A stretch of DNA of 64,000 nucleotides from Eutreptiella sp. 'Long Island Sound 2002' (taxonomy: Eukaryota > Euglenozoa > Euglenophyceae > Eutreptiales > Eutreptiaceae). Position 1 is the first letter of the stretch, and every line of letters begins with the position of its first letter. Below, one piece after another: positions 23,097 to 33,445 of this stretch. The DNA lies in the NCBI GenBank assembly GCA_964036045.1, contig OZ038378.1, forward strand, positions 180,352,288 to 180,416,287. The letters are read 5' to 3'. The notes under the pieces are model-generated. The model did no database searches, was not told where the DNA came from, and worked only from the letters and a program-made list of their open reading frames with translations. The position numbers were made by a program, and so were the translations under genes.

Positions 23097-23222
23097 GTGA
23101 TCCACGCAAACGGCAGCCATCACTGTTGGTGGATTTTATGGATGACTTTGATAAGGATCCGAATGACGCCACCATGTTGGATGAGTATGGAAGACCCGTC
23201 ACGGGTAGACCAATGCGACCAG
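23097..23222 (+). CDS. module exon 7 (type A)
   Basis: Acceptor gcatttag, donor CCAG/gtgtgg. 126 bp, phase 1. Reads GDPRKRQPSLLVDFMDDFDKDP, then NDATMLDEYGRPVTGRPMRPG. Type A modules carry one more residue than type B (SLLVDF versus SLVDF). Confidence 0.82.
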
Positions 23223-23360
23223 GTGTGGTGCACGGTGTGTTAGTGTTGGGGATTTTTGGAGGTATTTCATGGTCGTTTCATGTGGATGACCGTTGTGACG
23301 TATGATGTGCAATGATATTGGGTTTTTGTTAGCGGATGCCGCTTGATGCAGGCTGGGTCC

Positions 23361-23547
23361 GTGGCAAAAGTTAGCAAAATTTTTTTTAAAACTTTTTTTC
23401 TAAGTTTCAAAAACATTTCGTTGCTAACTTTTTCCTCTGTGGGTGGATGTTTTACTAAGTATTTTACTTTGCACAAAAATTTTTTTCTACTAGTAATTTA
23501 CTGAGTAAAATTTATTTTCTACTCAGTAAACAACTGAGTAGAAAATT
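23361..23547. repeat. TTTTACTAAG/CTCAGTAAA hairpin region, left border of element 1
   Basis: T-rich and A-rich runs with TTTTACTAAG words. 23514-23546 is a perfect 14-bp hairpin (ATTTTCTACTCAGT, loop aaaca). Equivalent DNA lies at 24292-24435, 58262-58430, 61405-61506 and 62158-62237. Confidence 0.75.
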
Positions 23548-23582
23548 TGGGAGTTGGCTCAGATGTACACTGAACCCAAATC

Positions 23583-23990
23583 TGCTTTTTTTTTTGTGAT
23601 GGCACACCTCACATAACGTGCCACGAATGTAAGGTTCTTTATTGTACCTTGTATGTGTCTATCCTGTGTCAATGGGAGATGTGTGTTGGATTCCGCCAAA
23701 TCTAGGTGGCCAACCTTGCTGCTGCTTTTGCTGTTGTTGCTACTACTGATGTGAACACCCGTCCCGCTGTGTAGATGTGATGCAAATGGTATGCGGTGCC
23801 TCCCCAATACCCCGAAAATGCCAATGGTCGACTGAGAAATAACCAAGAGTTTTGCACCAAGCAACAAGGTGAACTGAAAAAAGTTACCTTTGGGATGTGC
23901 ACAATGAATCCCATAGAGGCAGGCAAACCGAGCCATACAGATACCAAGGCCGACTTGATCTTCAAGCGTGTCTTTTGTAATTACTTGGAA
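23583..23990 (+). pseudogene. decayed C-terminal part of the TTTTACTAGG-element protein
   Basis: One frame (with three stops) reads FFFCDGTPHITCHECKVLYC, then TLYVSILCQWEMC, a linker with TTDVNTRPAV, VPPQYPENANG and TKADLIFKRVFCNY. It matches, block by block, the ORF pair at 60.0-61.16 kb (FFCDDTAHITCPEC, VRPKVV, VPKHYPKDASG, KKADLIYKRVFCDF). The Cys pattern recalls the C-terminal zinc domain of piggyBac transposases. The N-terminal part is absent here. Dead, since stops interrupt the frame. It lies in an intron of the module gene. Confidence 0.7.
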
Positions 23991-24435
23991 GTAGTTGGCA
24001 CTAATGTTGGTTGTGACCCTACCGTGTTCTCTTTTTTAATACATGTGTGTTCGTGGCGCCCCACCCGGGCCAAACCATCATGTACACCAATTAGTCGGCA
24101 CTCGGCCAATATAACATGATATAATTGGGATTGGGCACTACAAAATCAGGCTCAAGAAAAGAGAGCCTGACAGGGCCATGGCCAACATCAGTGCAGCGGC
24201 ACTGGGAACAAAACTGGGGGCTTTGTGCCCTTCAACAAAAGTACCACCTACCATTGAAGTGTTGAGTTCCTGAGTAAAAATGGGGGGGGGGTTGGTAAAA
24301 TCTAAGAAAGTAGTTTCTATTTTCACTGAAAAAATTTCAAAAATTTTCAATTTTTTTGTATACTAAGTTTTGCCTCATTTCTACCAAAGCCTTACCACAT
24401 TTTACTAAGTTTTACCTCGTCTGGTACGAAGTCTT
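23991..24435. mobile_element. 3' region and right border of element 1
   Basis: 24054-24172 matches 61222-61302 in reverse orientation (gtggcgccccacccgggcc), while taccacctaccattga (24241) matches 61356 in direct orientation. A hairpin, tcaggctc-n9-gagcctga, lies at 24146-24170. The border has tttaccacatttt-type words, then actaagttttacc (24388-24418). Confidence 0.6.
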
Positions 24436-25027
24436 ACCGAATATCGTGAAAGATGCACCTATTCATGGCTGCTGCTAATTGCCCTCCCCCCCCCTCTCAA
24501 TTCTTGCCAAGCGAGAGGCCTTCACGTTCATGCAACCTACGCATATATTCAACCTAATAAGCAAGAAGTGAATGTGTAGTGTGCGAAAGGCTTCGTGTAC
24601 ATTTTGCAATGTTCCCTTGCCCATTGCCCATGCTCGGTCCAAACACCGAGTCCTGGTTGGGGTTAGGGACCCCAGGAACCTGGACCCTGGCCAACTTTAG
24701 GAATCAGTGTGGAGAGGTGCTTGCCCCCAGCCAAAAGAACCAACCGTTTCCTCCTCTAACCCCTCCCCCCTCCGGCCTGAGCCCCGGCCCCCCCAGCCTC
24801 ACCCCTCCGCTCTCTGACGGCCGGCGCCCTCCCCTGAGCCCAGGGGCCTTCCGTCAATTTTAGTGCGGAGGCGAGTCACGTCATAAACCCAGGATGCGAG
24901 GCACCCCCACGACAAGTTTCATTGCGATGCTGATGCAAAAGGTAGCCGTGCCCCCTTTTTTTGTGGGAGCAGCAACCGTTCTGGAGATGCCGTACAACCC
25001 TGGTGTACTTTGGTGCTGTGCGTTTAG
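24436..25027. other. intron
   Basis: C-rich tract (24483-24495, 24760-24850). The last 140 bp (cgatgctgatgcaaaaggtagccgtgccccc) belongs to the intron segment that precedes every type A exon. Nothing else recognised. Confidence 0.5.
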
Positions 25028-25153
25028 GTCCCGCACGCAAACGGCAGCCATCACTGTTGGCGGATTTTATGGATGACTTTGATAAGGATCCGAATGACGC
25101 CACCATGTTGGATGAGCATGGAAGACCCGTCACGGGTAGACCAATCCAATCAG
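25028..25153 (+). CDS. module exon 8 (type A)
   Basis: Acceptor cgtttag, 126 bp, phase 1, donor CAG/gtgtgg. Reads GPARKRQPSLLADFMDDFDK, ends GRPVTGRPIQSG: the final Pro is Ser, as in exons at 28629, 30369 and 31088. Confidence 0.82.
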
Positions 25154-25252
25154 GTGTGGTGCCCGGTGTGGGAACTCCCCAACTATTGGAATATCTGATG
25201 GCCGCTGTGGATGATCGTCGTTGATGTGTGATTTGTGTCGCTTTGCATTCAG

Positions 25253-25375
25253 GTCCAGTGCTCAAACGTCAGCCATCGCTTGTGGATTTTATGGATGATT
25301 TCGACAAGGATCCGACTGACGCCACGTTGTTGGATGAACATGGAAGGCCCATCACTGGTCGACCAGTGCAGCCAG
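25253..25375 (+). CDS. module exon 9 (type B)
   Basis: Only 99 bp after exon 8, so a very short intron (25154-25252). Acceptor gcattcag, donor CCAG/gtgtga, 123 bp, phase 1. Reads GPVLKRQPSLVDFMDDFDKD, then TDATLLDEHGRPITGRPVQPG. Has DATLL where other B copies have DAMLL. Confidence 0.82.
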
Positions 25376-26461
25376 GTGTGATGCGGCATTGGGCTGCTGA
25401 TGTATTGTGAATTCGTTCGCTGATTTCTTTTTATTGTATGCATATTTGGGATGCGGCGTTGGGCAATGTTGTGGAGCAATGCATTATTTATGTGCAGGGC
25501 ACGTTGGAAATGGGCTTGGGGGGGGGTGGAGCGTCGAGCCCCCGAAGGAGGATGGGGTGGGTGGGGGGGATCTGGCAAAGCGGCTCTCGTGACAGGCCAG
25601 TCCAAAGACGCTAGCCTAAACACCAAGAGGGAGCGCCTGAGAGGGCGCGCCACGGCGCAGCTATTTTGGCGACATCTGCGCGAAAGGTGTTGTGTTGTCA
25701 TTTGAATTTCTCCTCGCATGCCGGGCACCTCTGCGGATGTATATTTGTACATACACTTGTTTATTCATTGGGACCACTACAATGGGCCAAGGGCCATTTC
25801 CAAGATCATGAAGTGGGTGCCAATTGTATCATGCTCTTGATTGTGCCATGTTTGAGGGAAGGAGGGGGGTTTCGACAATTTGTGTGGCCTAAGCGTCAGC
25901 TCTCCTCAGGGGCCGTTTTTGGAGGGATCAGCAGACAGGGCGTTCCGGGTGTATTCACTGCAAAAGTAGGCGCGGTGCATGCGTGGCGCAAGTACTCCCC
26001 CAAATGATGACTCACCACCTGCGCCGCAAAGCGGTCCGGAAGAAAGTTGTTTCAAAAATATTTCCCCCATGATACAAACTCAAAGAGATCAGTGGGGACC
26101 ATTTTGAGCCGTACATATTGGGGTACCTCAGGACCCCCCAGCCCCCCCAGCCCCCATCAGCCAGTCGGGGGGTCACCGTCACGTGAGCCCTGAAGGGAGG
26201 GGGTTGGCCTGGAAAAGGGGTTCGAACCTCCGCCTGCGCAAGCTTATTTCTCCTCACCCCAGTGAACTATCACGGATAGCGGGGAGAGAGCATGACGCTC
26301 CCAACAGGGCATATGATTCAAGAAAGTGGTGTAAACACTACTGATGCCATTGCAATTTGATGCAAACGATAGCAGTTGTCCCGGTTTTTGGAGGGACCAG
26401 TGACACCGCCATTTCTCGAGATGCCGTACAACTGTTCTTAATTTTGGTGCTGTGCATTTAG
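25376..26461. other. intron
   Basis: Includes a poly-G/C segment (25510-25560) and, at 26205-26275 on the - strand, a tRNA-like stretch. The end (26300-26460) is the conserved intron segment that precedes type A exons. Confidence 0.5.
26205..26275 (-). tRNA. tRNA-like sequence (possible SINE head or tRNA pseudogene)
   Basis: On the - strand gatagttcactggggtgagg resembles an A box and, about 35 nt on, ggaggttcgaaccccttt contains a good B box (GGTTCGAACCC). The anticodon arm does not fold cleanly and the acceptor arm is not closed, so it is not called as a functional tRNA. Confidence 0.35.
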
Positions 26462-26587
26462 GTCCCACACGCAAACGACAGCCATCGCTGTTGGTGGATT
26501 TTATGGATGACTTTGATCAGGATCCGAATGACGCCACCATGTTGGATGAGCATGGAAGACCCGTCACGGGTAGACCAATGCGACCAG
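26462..26587 (+). CDS. module exon 10 (type A)
   Basis: Acceptor gcatttag, 126 bp, phase 1, donor gtgtgg. Reads GPTRKRQPSLLVDFMDDFDQ: the Lys of FDKDP is Gln here (FDQDP). Ends GRPMRPG. Confidence 0.82.
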
Positions 26588-26725
26588 GTGTGGTGCCCGG
26601 CGTGTTAGTGTTGGGGAATATTTCATGGTCGATGTGGATGACCGTCGTGGCGCATGATGTGCAATGATACTGGGTTGTTGTTAGCAGCTTCCATTGATGC
26701 ATCATGTGTGTCGCTTTGCATTCAG

Positions 26726-26848
26726 GTCCAGTGCTCAAACGTCAGCCATCGCTTGTGGATTTTATGGATGATTTCGACAAGGATCCGACTGACGCCATGT
26801 TGTTGGATGAACATGGAAGGCCCATCACTGGTCGACCAGTGCAGCCAG
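26726..26848 (+). CDS. module exon 11 (type B)
   Basis: Acceptor gcattcag, donor gtgtga, 123 bp, phase 1. GPVLKRQPSLVDFMDDFDKD, then TDAMLLDEHGRPITGRPVQPG, the standard B sequence. It pairs with exon 10 as an A-B doublet separated by a 138-bp intron. Confidence 0.84.
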
Positions 26849-27207
26849 GTGTGACGCGGCATTGGGCTGCTGATGTATTCTGAAGCTGGGGCTGGACTCG
26901 TTTGTGACTGCTCTCGGATCACGTGTACCATGCATATTTGGGATGCGGCGTTGGACAATGTTGTACAGAAATACGTTACTGATGTTTAGCAAACGATTGC
27001 GGATGAGGGATATTGATGCCCATGGAAACACGTTGTGCGAGATGTGCCGGACCCTCCACATCGGAGGGCACATGATGCAAGGAAGTGGTGTAAACCCCAC
27101 TGATGCCATTGCAATGTTGATGCAAACGGTGATACTGCCCCCCCTTTTTTTTTGTGGGAGCAGCGACACCGCCCATTGTGTTGTCAATTTTGGTGCTGTG
27201 CATTCAG

Positions 27208-27333
27208 GTCCAGCACGTAAACGGCAGCCATCGCTGTTGGCGGATTTTATGGATGACTTTGATCAGGATCCGGATGACGCCACCATGTTGGATGAGCATG
27301 GAAGGCCCGTCACGGGTAGACCAATGCGACCAG
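27208..27333 (+). CDS. module exon 12 (type A)
   Basis: Acceptor gcattcag, 126 bp, phase 1, donor gtgtgg. FDQDPDDATMLDEHGRPVTG: Asn of DPND is Asp here. Ends GRPMRPG. Confidence 0.82.
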
Positions 27334-28628
27334 GTGTGGTGCCCGGCGTGTTAGTGTTGGGGATTTCTGGAGGTTTTTCATTGTCGATGTGTATGATTGT
27401 CGTGGCGCATGATGCGCCCTGATACTTACGGCATCCATTTGCGACTGCTCTCGGATCACGTGTACCATGCATATTTGGGATGCGGCATTGGGCAATGTTG
27501 TACAGAAATACGTTCTGATGTAGCGAACAATTACGGATGGGGGATGCGGCGTTGGGGCCGGACGTTTGGGTGTGATGGATGTGCCAAGCTCTCGGGGGAT
27601 GCTTTTGGGGGTTACCTTACCGCAGGCGCTTGTTGCAGGCGGCTCCTGGTGCCATAGCGGGGCCCAATCAGTGACTGTGGCTGGACAAGAGGGTGATTGG
27701 ACACACAAAACGGACGTGGACGGCCTGAGCTGGATGTCCCGTCTGGTGATGGGCACCAGGGCGAGTCGGACTGGGCACACACGTGAACGGTCTGGCTGCG
27801 ATTTGTACACCTCAGATTCGCAAATTCAAGGTGAGAAGTGCGCTGACATACACAGATGGCGTCTTTCAGGGGTCTGAATCTTAGATGAGCCGTAAAAGCG
27901 AAAGGGTGGTCTAGTGAGCGCACCACGAGCAATATCCATCAAATCCGCAGCAGGAGGCCTACCGAATGCAGACATCATATCACCACCATCAGGCACGTCG
28001 GGCATACCCATTCTCATGTTGCGCATCTGTGACATCCAATCCTCATCATATTCGTCCTCAGCACCACCTGGATGTCGAATGGCGCAACACGGAGACCCCA
28101 CACAAGTTCGTTTTCGCAAATGTGGCTCCAGCCCTTAGAGTGGCCGATGCATGGCCCTGTCTGTTAACCCTTTCTGCCTTTCCCCAGTGCAACTAGGCCC
28201 TCCATACCTTAGAATGACCACCAGATGATGTTTTGAGGTTTTGATCATTGGGGCAAAGAAGTGTGTCCACAAAAAGCTCCAATACACCAGCATCAGCCCT
28301 CAACTCGTCCACACAAAGATGCAATGAGTCACAAACATGACATTAACACGCACGCACACACACATACACACCCTCCCCCCCCCCCTCTCTCTCTCTCAGA
28401 CATACACATAGGAAGCATTAGTTTACATGCAGTGAAGCATCGCGGATTGGGGGACATTGGTCCTCCCCTGGAACACATTGTGTTGTGCGAGACGTGCCGG
28501 GTCCTCCACACCGGGATAGCATTGCAGTTGTGATGCAGAACGTAGCCGTTGCTCCGCTTTTTATGGGAACACACCACCCAATGTTATGTCATAGCACTCT
28601 TTTTTTATTTTTTGTGCTGTGCATTTAG
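27334..28628. other. long intron with rearranged segments
   Basis: 27535-27775 duplicates 22475-22735. 27826-28190 is an inverted copy of DNA at 22735-22925, with extra sequence. 28330-28400 holds an AC-rich stretch followed by C and CT runs. 28465-28620 matches the pre-A-exon intron at 22930-23090. The junctions show that this intron is a patchwork. Confidence 0.7.
27826..28119 (-). CDS. antisense coding-like segment, unrecognised
   Basis: Open - strand frame containing GGAEDEYDEDWMSQMRNMRM, then DVPDGGDMM, FGRPPAADLMDIARGAL and RFYGSS. Possible splice sites flank the acidic part (catccag acceptor, TTCG/gtaggc donor on the - strand). A forward, shortened relative is at 22800-22925. The order acidic, DWM, FGRP loosely recalls the module (DFDKDP, WMD, YGRP). 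May be an exon from a related gene inserted backwards. Confidence 0.35.
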   Translation of the reverse strand: MRKRTCVGSPCCAIRHPGGAEDEYDEDWMSQMRNMRMGMPDVPDGGDMMSAFGRPPAADLMDIARGALTRPPFRFYGSSKIQTPERRHLCMSAHFSP

Positions 28629-28754
28629 GTGATCCACGCAAACGGCAGCCATCACTGTTGGTGGATTTTATGGATGACTTTGATAAGGATCCGAATGACG
28701 CCACCATGTTGGATGAGCATGGAAGACCCGTCACGGGTAGACCAATCCAATCAG
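28629..28754 (+). CDS. module exon 13 (type A)
   Basis: Acceptor gcatttag, 126 bp, phase 1, donor gtgtgg. GDPRKRQPSLLVDF as in exon 7, but EHGRPVTGRPIQSG at the end as in exon 8, so it is a mosaic of the two. Confidence 0.82.
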
Positions 28755-28839
28755 GTGTGGTGCACGGTGTGTTAGTGTTGGGGATTTTTGGAGGTATTTC
28801 ATGGTCGATGTGGATGACCGTTGTGGCGCATGATGTGCA

Positions 28840-29107
28840 CCGATATGGTATTCCTGATCCTCTCCCTCGTACTCCTGATTTACGGTTTCCCATGCACCGT
28901 CCTCGTCCTCCCACTGGTCTCCCAGTCCCTCTTCGCCCAGATTCCGTTCGTCAATCGGAGCATCTTCCGTCTCCGTCGACGCATTATTATACTAATCCTT
29001 GTCGTAACCTGAAACCTGGTGCACTGGTGCACCACGACCTGAATGGGAGGGTCTCTGACCTGATGATCCCTTGCCCCTTGCGCCTTTCGTGCCCTGGCTG
29101 CCGTTAA
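28840..29107 (-). other. antisense acidic coding-like segment
   Basis: On the - strand one frame reads GSQGTKGARGKGSSGQRPSH and a later part reads TETEDAPIDERNLGEEGLGD, then QWEDEDGAWE, with one stop between them. The + strand frame running on from exon 13 is also open (HRYGIPDPLPRTPDLRFPMH), ending in a stop at 29107. This segment is absent from the other A-B introns, so it is an insertion. Function unknown. Confidence 0.3.
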
Positions 29108-29135
29108 TGCATCATTTGTGTCGCTTTGCATTCAG

Positions 29136-29258
29136 ATCCAGTGCTCAAACGTCAGCCATCGCTTGTGGATTTTATGGATGATTTCGACAAGGATCCGACT
29201 GACGCCATGTTGTTGGATGAACATGGAAGGCCCATCACTGGTCGACCAGTGCAGCCAG
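29136..29258 (+). CDS. module exon 14 (type B)
   Basis: Acceptor gcattcag, 123 bp, phase 1, donor gtgtga. Starts AT instead of GT, giving Asp in place of the usual Gly at the junction codon (DPVLKRQPS). Otherwise standard B. Confidence 0.82.
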
Positions 29259-29616
29259 GTGTGATGCGGCATTGGGCTGCTGATGTATTCTGAAGCTGGG
29301 GCTGGACTCGTTTGTGACTGCTCTCGGATCACGTGTACCATGCATATTTGGGATGCGGCGTTGGACAATGTTGTACAGAAATACGTTACTGATGTTTAGC
29401 AAACAATTGCGGATGAGGGATATTGATGCCCATGGAAACACGTTGTGCGAGATGTGCCGGACCCTCCACATCGGAGGGCACATGATGCAAGGAAGTGGTG
29501 TAAACCCCACTGATGCCATTGCAATGTTGATGCAAACGGTGATACTGCCCCCCCTTTTTTTTGTGGGAGCAGCGACACCGCCCATTGTGTTGTCAATTTT
29601 GGTGCTGTGCATTCAG

Positions 29617-29742
29617 GTCCAGCACGTAAACGGCAGCCATCACTGTTGGCGGATTTTATGGATGACTTTGATAAGGATCCGAATGACGCCACCATGTTGG
29701 ATGAGTATGGAAGGCCCGTCACGGGCAGACCAATGCGACCAG
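29617..29742 (+). CDS. module exon 15 (type A)
   Basis: Acceptor gcattcag, 126 bp, phase 1, donor gtgtgg. GPARKRQPSLLADFMDDFDK, EYGRPVTGRPMRPG. First A exon of the freshest block of duplications. Confidence 0.83.
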
Positions 29743-29897
29743 GTGTGGTGCCCGGTGTGTTAGTGTTGGGCAACTCCGGAAGCATTAAAATGTCTCATGG
29801 TCGATGTGGATGACCGTTATGGCGCATGATGTGCAATGATACTGGGTTGTCGTTAGCGGCTTCCATTGATGCATCATGTGTGTCGCTTTGCATTCAG

Positions 29898-30020
29898 GTC
29901 CAGTGCTCAAACGTCAGCCATCGCTTGTGGATTTTATGGATGATTTCGACAAGGATCCGACTGACGCCATGTTGTTGGATGAACATGGAAGGCCCATCAC
30001 TGGTCGACCAGTGCAGCCAG
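29898..30020 (+). CDS. module exon 16 (type B)
   Basis: Identical in protein to exon 11. 123 bp, phase 1, donor gtgtga. 719 bp before exon 18, with which it shares its whole surroundings. Confidence 0.84.
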
Positions 30021-30368
30021 GTGTGACGCGGCATTGGGCTGCTGATGTATTCTGAAGCTGGGGCTGGACTCGTTTGCGACTGCTCTCGGATCACGTGTAC
30101 CATGCATATTTGGGATGCGGCGTTGGACAATGTTGTACAGAAATACGTTACTGATGTTTAGCAAACAATTGCGGATGAGGGATATTGATGCCCATGGAAA
30201 CACGTTGTGCGAGATGTGCCGGACCCTCCACATCGGAGGGCATATGATGCAAGGAAGTGGTGTAAACCCCACTGATGCCATTGCAATGTTGATGCAAACC
30301 CCCCCCTTTTTTTTGTGGGAGCAGCGACACCGCCCATTGTGTTGTCAATTTTGGTGCTGTGCATTCAG

Positions 30369-30494
30369 GTCCAGCACGTAAACGGCAGCCATCACTGTTG
30401 GCGGATTTTATGGATGACTTTGATCAGGATCCGAATGACGCCACCATGTTGGATGAGTATGGAAGGCCCGTCACGGGCAGACCAATCCAATCAG
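30369..30494 (+). CDS. module exon 17 (type A)
   Basis: 126 bp, phase 1. FDQDPNDATMLDEYGRPVTG, then RPIQSG at the end. Identical in protein to exon 19. Confidence 0.84.
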
Positions 30495-30616
30495 GTGTGG
30501 TGCCCGGTGTGTCTCATGGTCGATGTGGATGACCGTTATGGCGCATGATGTGCAATGATACTGGGTTGTCGTTAGCGGCTTCCATTGATGCATCATGTGT
30601 GTCGCTTTGCATTCAG

Positions 30617-30739
30617 GTCCAGTGCTCAAACGTCAGCCATCGCTTGTGGATTTTATGGATGATTTCGACAAGGATCCGACTGACGCCATGTTGTTGGATG
30701 AACATGGAAGGCCCATCACTGGTCGACCAGTGCAGCCAG
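30617..30739 (+). CDS. module exon 18 (type B)
   Basis: Identical in protein to exons 11 and 16. 123 bp, phase 1, gcattcag acceptor, gtgtga donor. Confidence 0.84.
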
Positions 30740-31087
30740 GTGTGACGCGGCATTGGGCTGCTGATGTATTCTGAAGCTGGGGCTGGACTCGTTTGCGACT
30801 GCTCTCGGATCACGTGTACCATGCATATTTGGGATGCGGCGTTGGACAATGTTGTACAGAAATACGTTACTGATGTTTAGCAAACGATTGCGGATGAGGG
30901 ATATTGATGCCCATGGAAACACGTTGTGCGAGATGTGCCGGACCCTCCACATCGGAGGGCATATGATGCAAGGAAGTGGTGTAAACCCCACTGATGCCAT
31001 TGCAATGTTGATGCAAACCCCCCCCTTTTTTTTGTGGGAGCAGCGACACCGCCCATTGTGTTGTCAATTTTGGTGCTGTGCATTCAG

Positions 31088-31213
31088 GTCCAGCACGTAA
31101 ACGGCAGCCATCACTGTTGGCGGATTTTATGGATGACTTTGATCAGGATCCGAATGACGCCACCATGTTGGATGAGTATGGAAGGCCCGTCACGGGCAGA
31201 CCAATCCAATCAG
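31088..31213 (+). CDS. module exon 19 (type A)
   Basis: Identical in protein to exon 17, lying 719 bp after it. Last copy of the alternating A/B block. Confidence 0.84.
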
Positions 31214-31260
31214 GTGTGGTGCCCGGTGTGTCTCATGGTCGATGTGGATGACCGTTGTGG

Positions 31261-32513
31261 CGTCTGATATGCACTGATACTGGGTTTTTGTTAGCAGCTG
31301 CCGTTGATGCATCATTTGTGTCGTTTCTGCCAACTGCCCACCGGCCACATGCAAGCATCCAAAAGGGTTTCATTGCCCCCTGCCCATGTGCAATACAGCA
31401 CCACACACCAGGACTCCACTGCCCACTGCTCACATACAGTATGGCAGTGTGCTAACGGGTGCGCCACCCGTTTCCCATTATGCACAACCCCCCCACCCCA
31501 ATACCCGTCTCCATTGACCCCCCTGCGTTCAGGACGGGCGGGCCTCGGACCCCATGTGTGATATTTGGCATTATCAGCGCACCGGTCAGCGACGAAACGA
31601 GTTTCACATTGTGTTTCTTCACTTACCTCTGAACGCAACATTTTCTGCTGCAGTCAGTTTATGGGCTGCCCACCAGGCACGGGACACCGGGCGGCTTTGT
31701 GGCGTTTGGATAGCTTCAACAGGGCCATTTCCGAGAGCCCTCACCCCTCCAACCCTCCCTTCCCCTCCAAACTGTACAACAATTAAGTGCCTCCGAGTGG
31801 ATCGATTCCACTGATGGCTCTGTAAAACAGGGCCAGCCTGCCCAAGGCTCCGGCCGCACTGTTGGTCTGCCAGCCAGACCTGTTCATCATTGGAACCGTT
31901 CGTCTTCCAATCCCAGCCCACTCGTCTTCCACGTGCTTCCACTCGTCCACACTTGTCTTCCAGCTGAACACTATTCCATTTGCCCAACACTTGTGTTTCA
32001 CTAGTCCACCACTAGTGCACTGGTTTTCGATTTTTCCAACACCCGTTTTCCATAGTCATGCCCCCAATCATGCCACCAGAGAAAGAAGCTCAACCGCTGG
32101 AGTAGTCTCTAGTTCCGTTCTAGCTCAGTGTGTATTTCGGATAGTGATTTAAGTTTCAACTCTTCCAGTGGGTATAGCTCATCTAGCTCTACTTGGAACA
32201 CAAGTATTGCCACCAAAGCCACATACGCCAAAGACTGACAGAAGAGCCCCACCCCCAGCGGGGGGTGTTTGGGTCTTGAAAAATGGCTCATCCTCCCTCC
32301 CCCCTCGCGCATGAGGCAACTGTCTCCCTCGCCTCACGACAAGGGTATCTCAGTGATATTTGGTGCCCAATTGTTGCAAGATCTGTGGGTTTTGTTCTGC
32401 TTTTCTTGGTGGTACTTCCAAAATTTTATGGATTGTGTCAGGCTATCTTCCACTGTGAAATGGATGATCGGTGCTGTGCCATGGCTGTCAAATTTCCATG
32501 TCTGATCTTTCAG
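31261..32513. other. intron, unique sequence
   Basis: No repeat of the A/B block. Mixed ORFs, a ccactagtcc-rich stretch near 31990-32010 and nothing I can assign. Confidence 0.45.
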
Positions 32514-32639
32514 CCGGGGCCCGCAAACGGCAGCCATCTCTTGTGCCGGATTGGATGGATTCCTTCGATAAGGATCCGACAGACGCCATGATGCTGGATG
32601 AATATGGAAGGCCAGTTACTGCTCAACCCCGACGTCCAG
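32514..32639 (+). CDS. module exon 20 (intermediate type)
   Basis: Acceptor gatctttcag, donor CCAG/gtatat, 126 bp, phase 1. Reads GARKRQPSLVPDWMDSFDKD, then TDAMMLDEYGRPVTAQPRRPG. It has the KRQPS start of A/B types but the WMD core of exons 1-5, linking the two groups. Confidence 0.8.
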
Positions 32640-33445
32640 GTATATTCTTGCACCTCCCCGCCATTGCTTTTCTCCCTTCATTCGGTCGCCTCCTGCCACT
32701 CCCTCACTCAGGCATTTAGGCACGATTTGCAACGGAAAATCTTCATGGAAGAGTACCTCCCGATCACAACAGATTCCTTTGCGGTCCTATTGCCTCAACA
32801 GTCCCAGAGCACCCACAGCGAGGTGGAGCTGCTATGGTCCTGACTGCCAACTGCCTACCGGACTCCTCCCACCCAAAGCCCAAGGCCGTCCTGAGCGGGG
32901 GGTCGTGGAGGGCGGTAAGGGGGGGCAGGGAAAGAGAAATCCCGCAATCCTCCAGGACAGCCCCGATGCCGTCCAGTTGCGCAAGCAGCCGGGACTGTGG
33001 CCCGTGTCATCCGAAATCCGGGCCCGACCAGTCATCATGTTGGCTGCGTGATGCATTACAGTGAAGGCACAGTGCGTCAAACTGTGCAGTCTATGCGAGC
33101 GGTCTTACCCCTGGTATAGGCCGTGTGGCCAGCTGGCCCTCCTCCTCCTGCCTCCTTTTCGACTGACAGTTTGTGGGTGGGTCGCAGCAGAAGTGGTCCA
33201 GCCCCCCCTTCAGCCCCCGGATCATGCCCTCTGCTGACGAATGGCATGGCACCCTTGCGGTGATAATCAAGAACGCAGAATCACATCAATAAATATGGAT
33301 CAGGGGTCTACATTGCCGCTGGCCATGGCATCAAGAACTGCCTGATGCGGGCTTCCGCAGTTGCATCATCGTTTGATTCGTCCTCCTCACCACACCCCTG
33401 TGGTGCATGGTTGAGGGGCTGCCACGCTGTGCTGTGCCCTCGCAG
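32640..33445. other. intron
   Basis: Unique sequence with no recognised feature apart from short G runs. Confidence 0.45.

Larger units (their letters stand above)
29898..31260 (+). repeat. 719-bp A/B exon-intron unit, two near-identical tandem copies
   Basis: 29898-30616 and 30617-31260 carry B exon, conserved intron (with MRDIDAHGNTLCEMCR-type ORF shadow and a C-run/T-run), A exon and short intron in the same order with very few differences. The copy before 29898 is similar but has a longer intron tail. This is recent tandem duplication of whole exon pairs. Confidence 0.85.
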
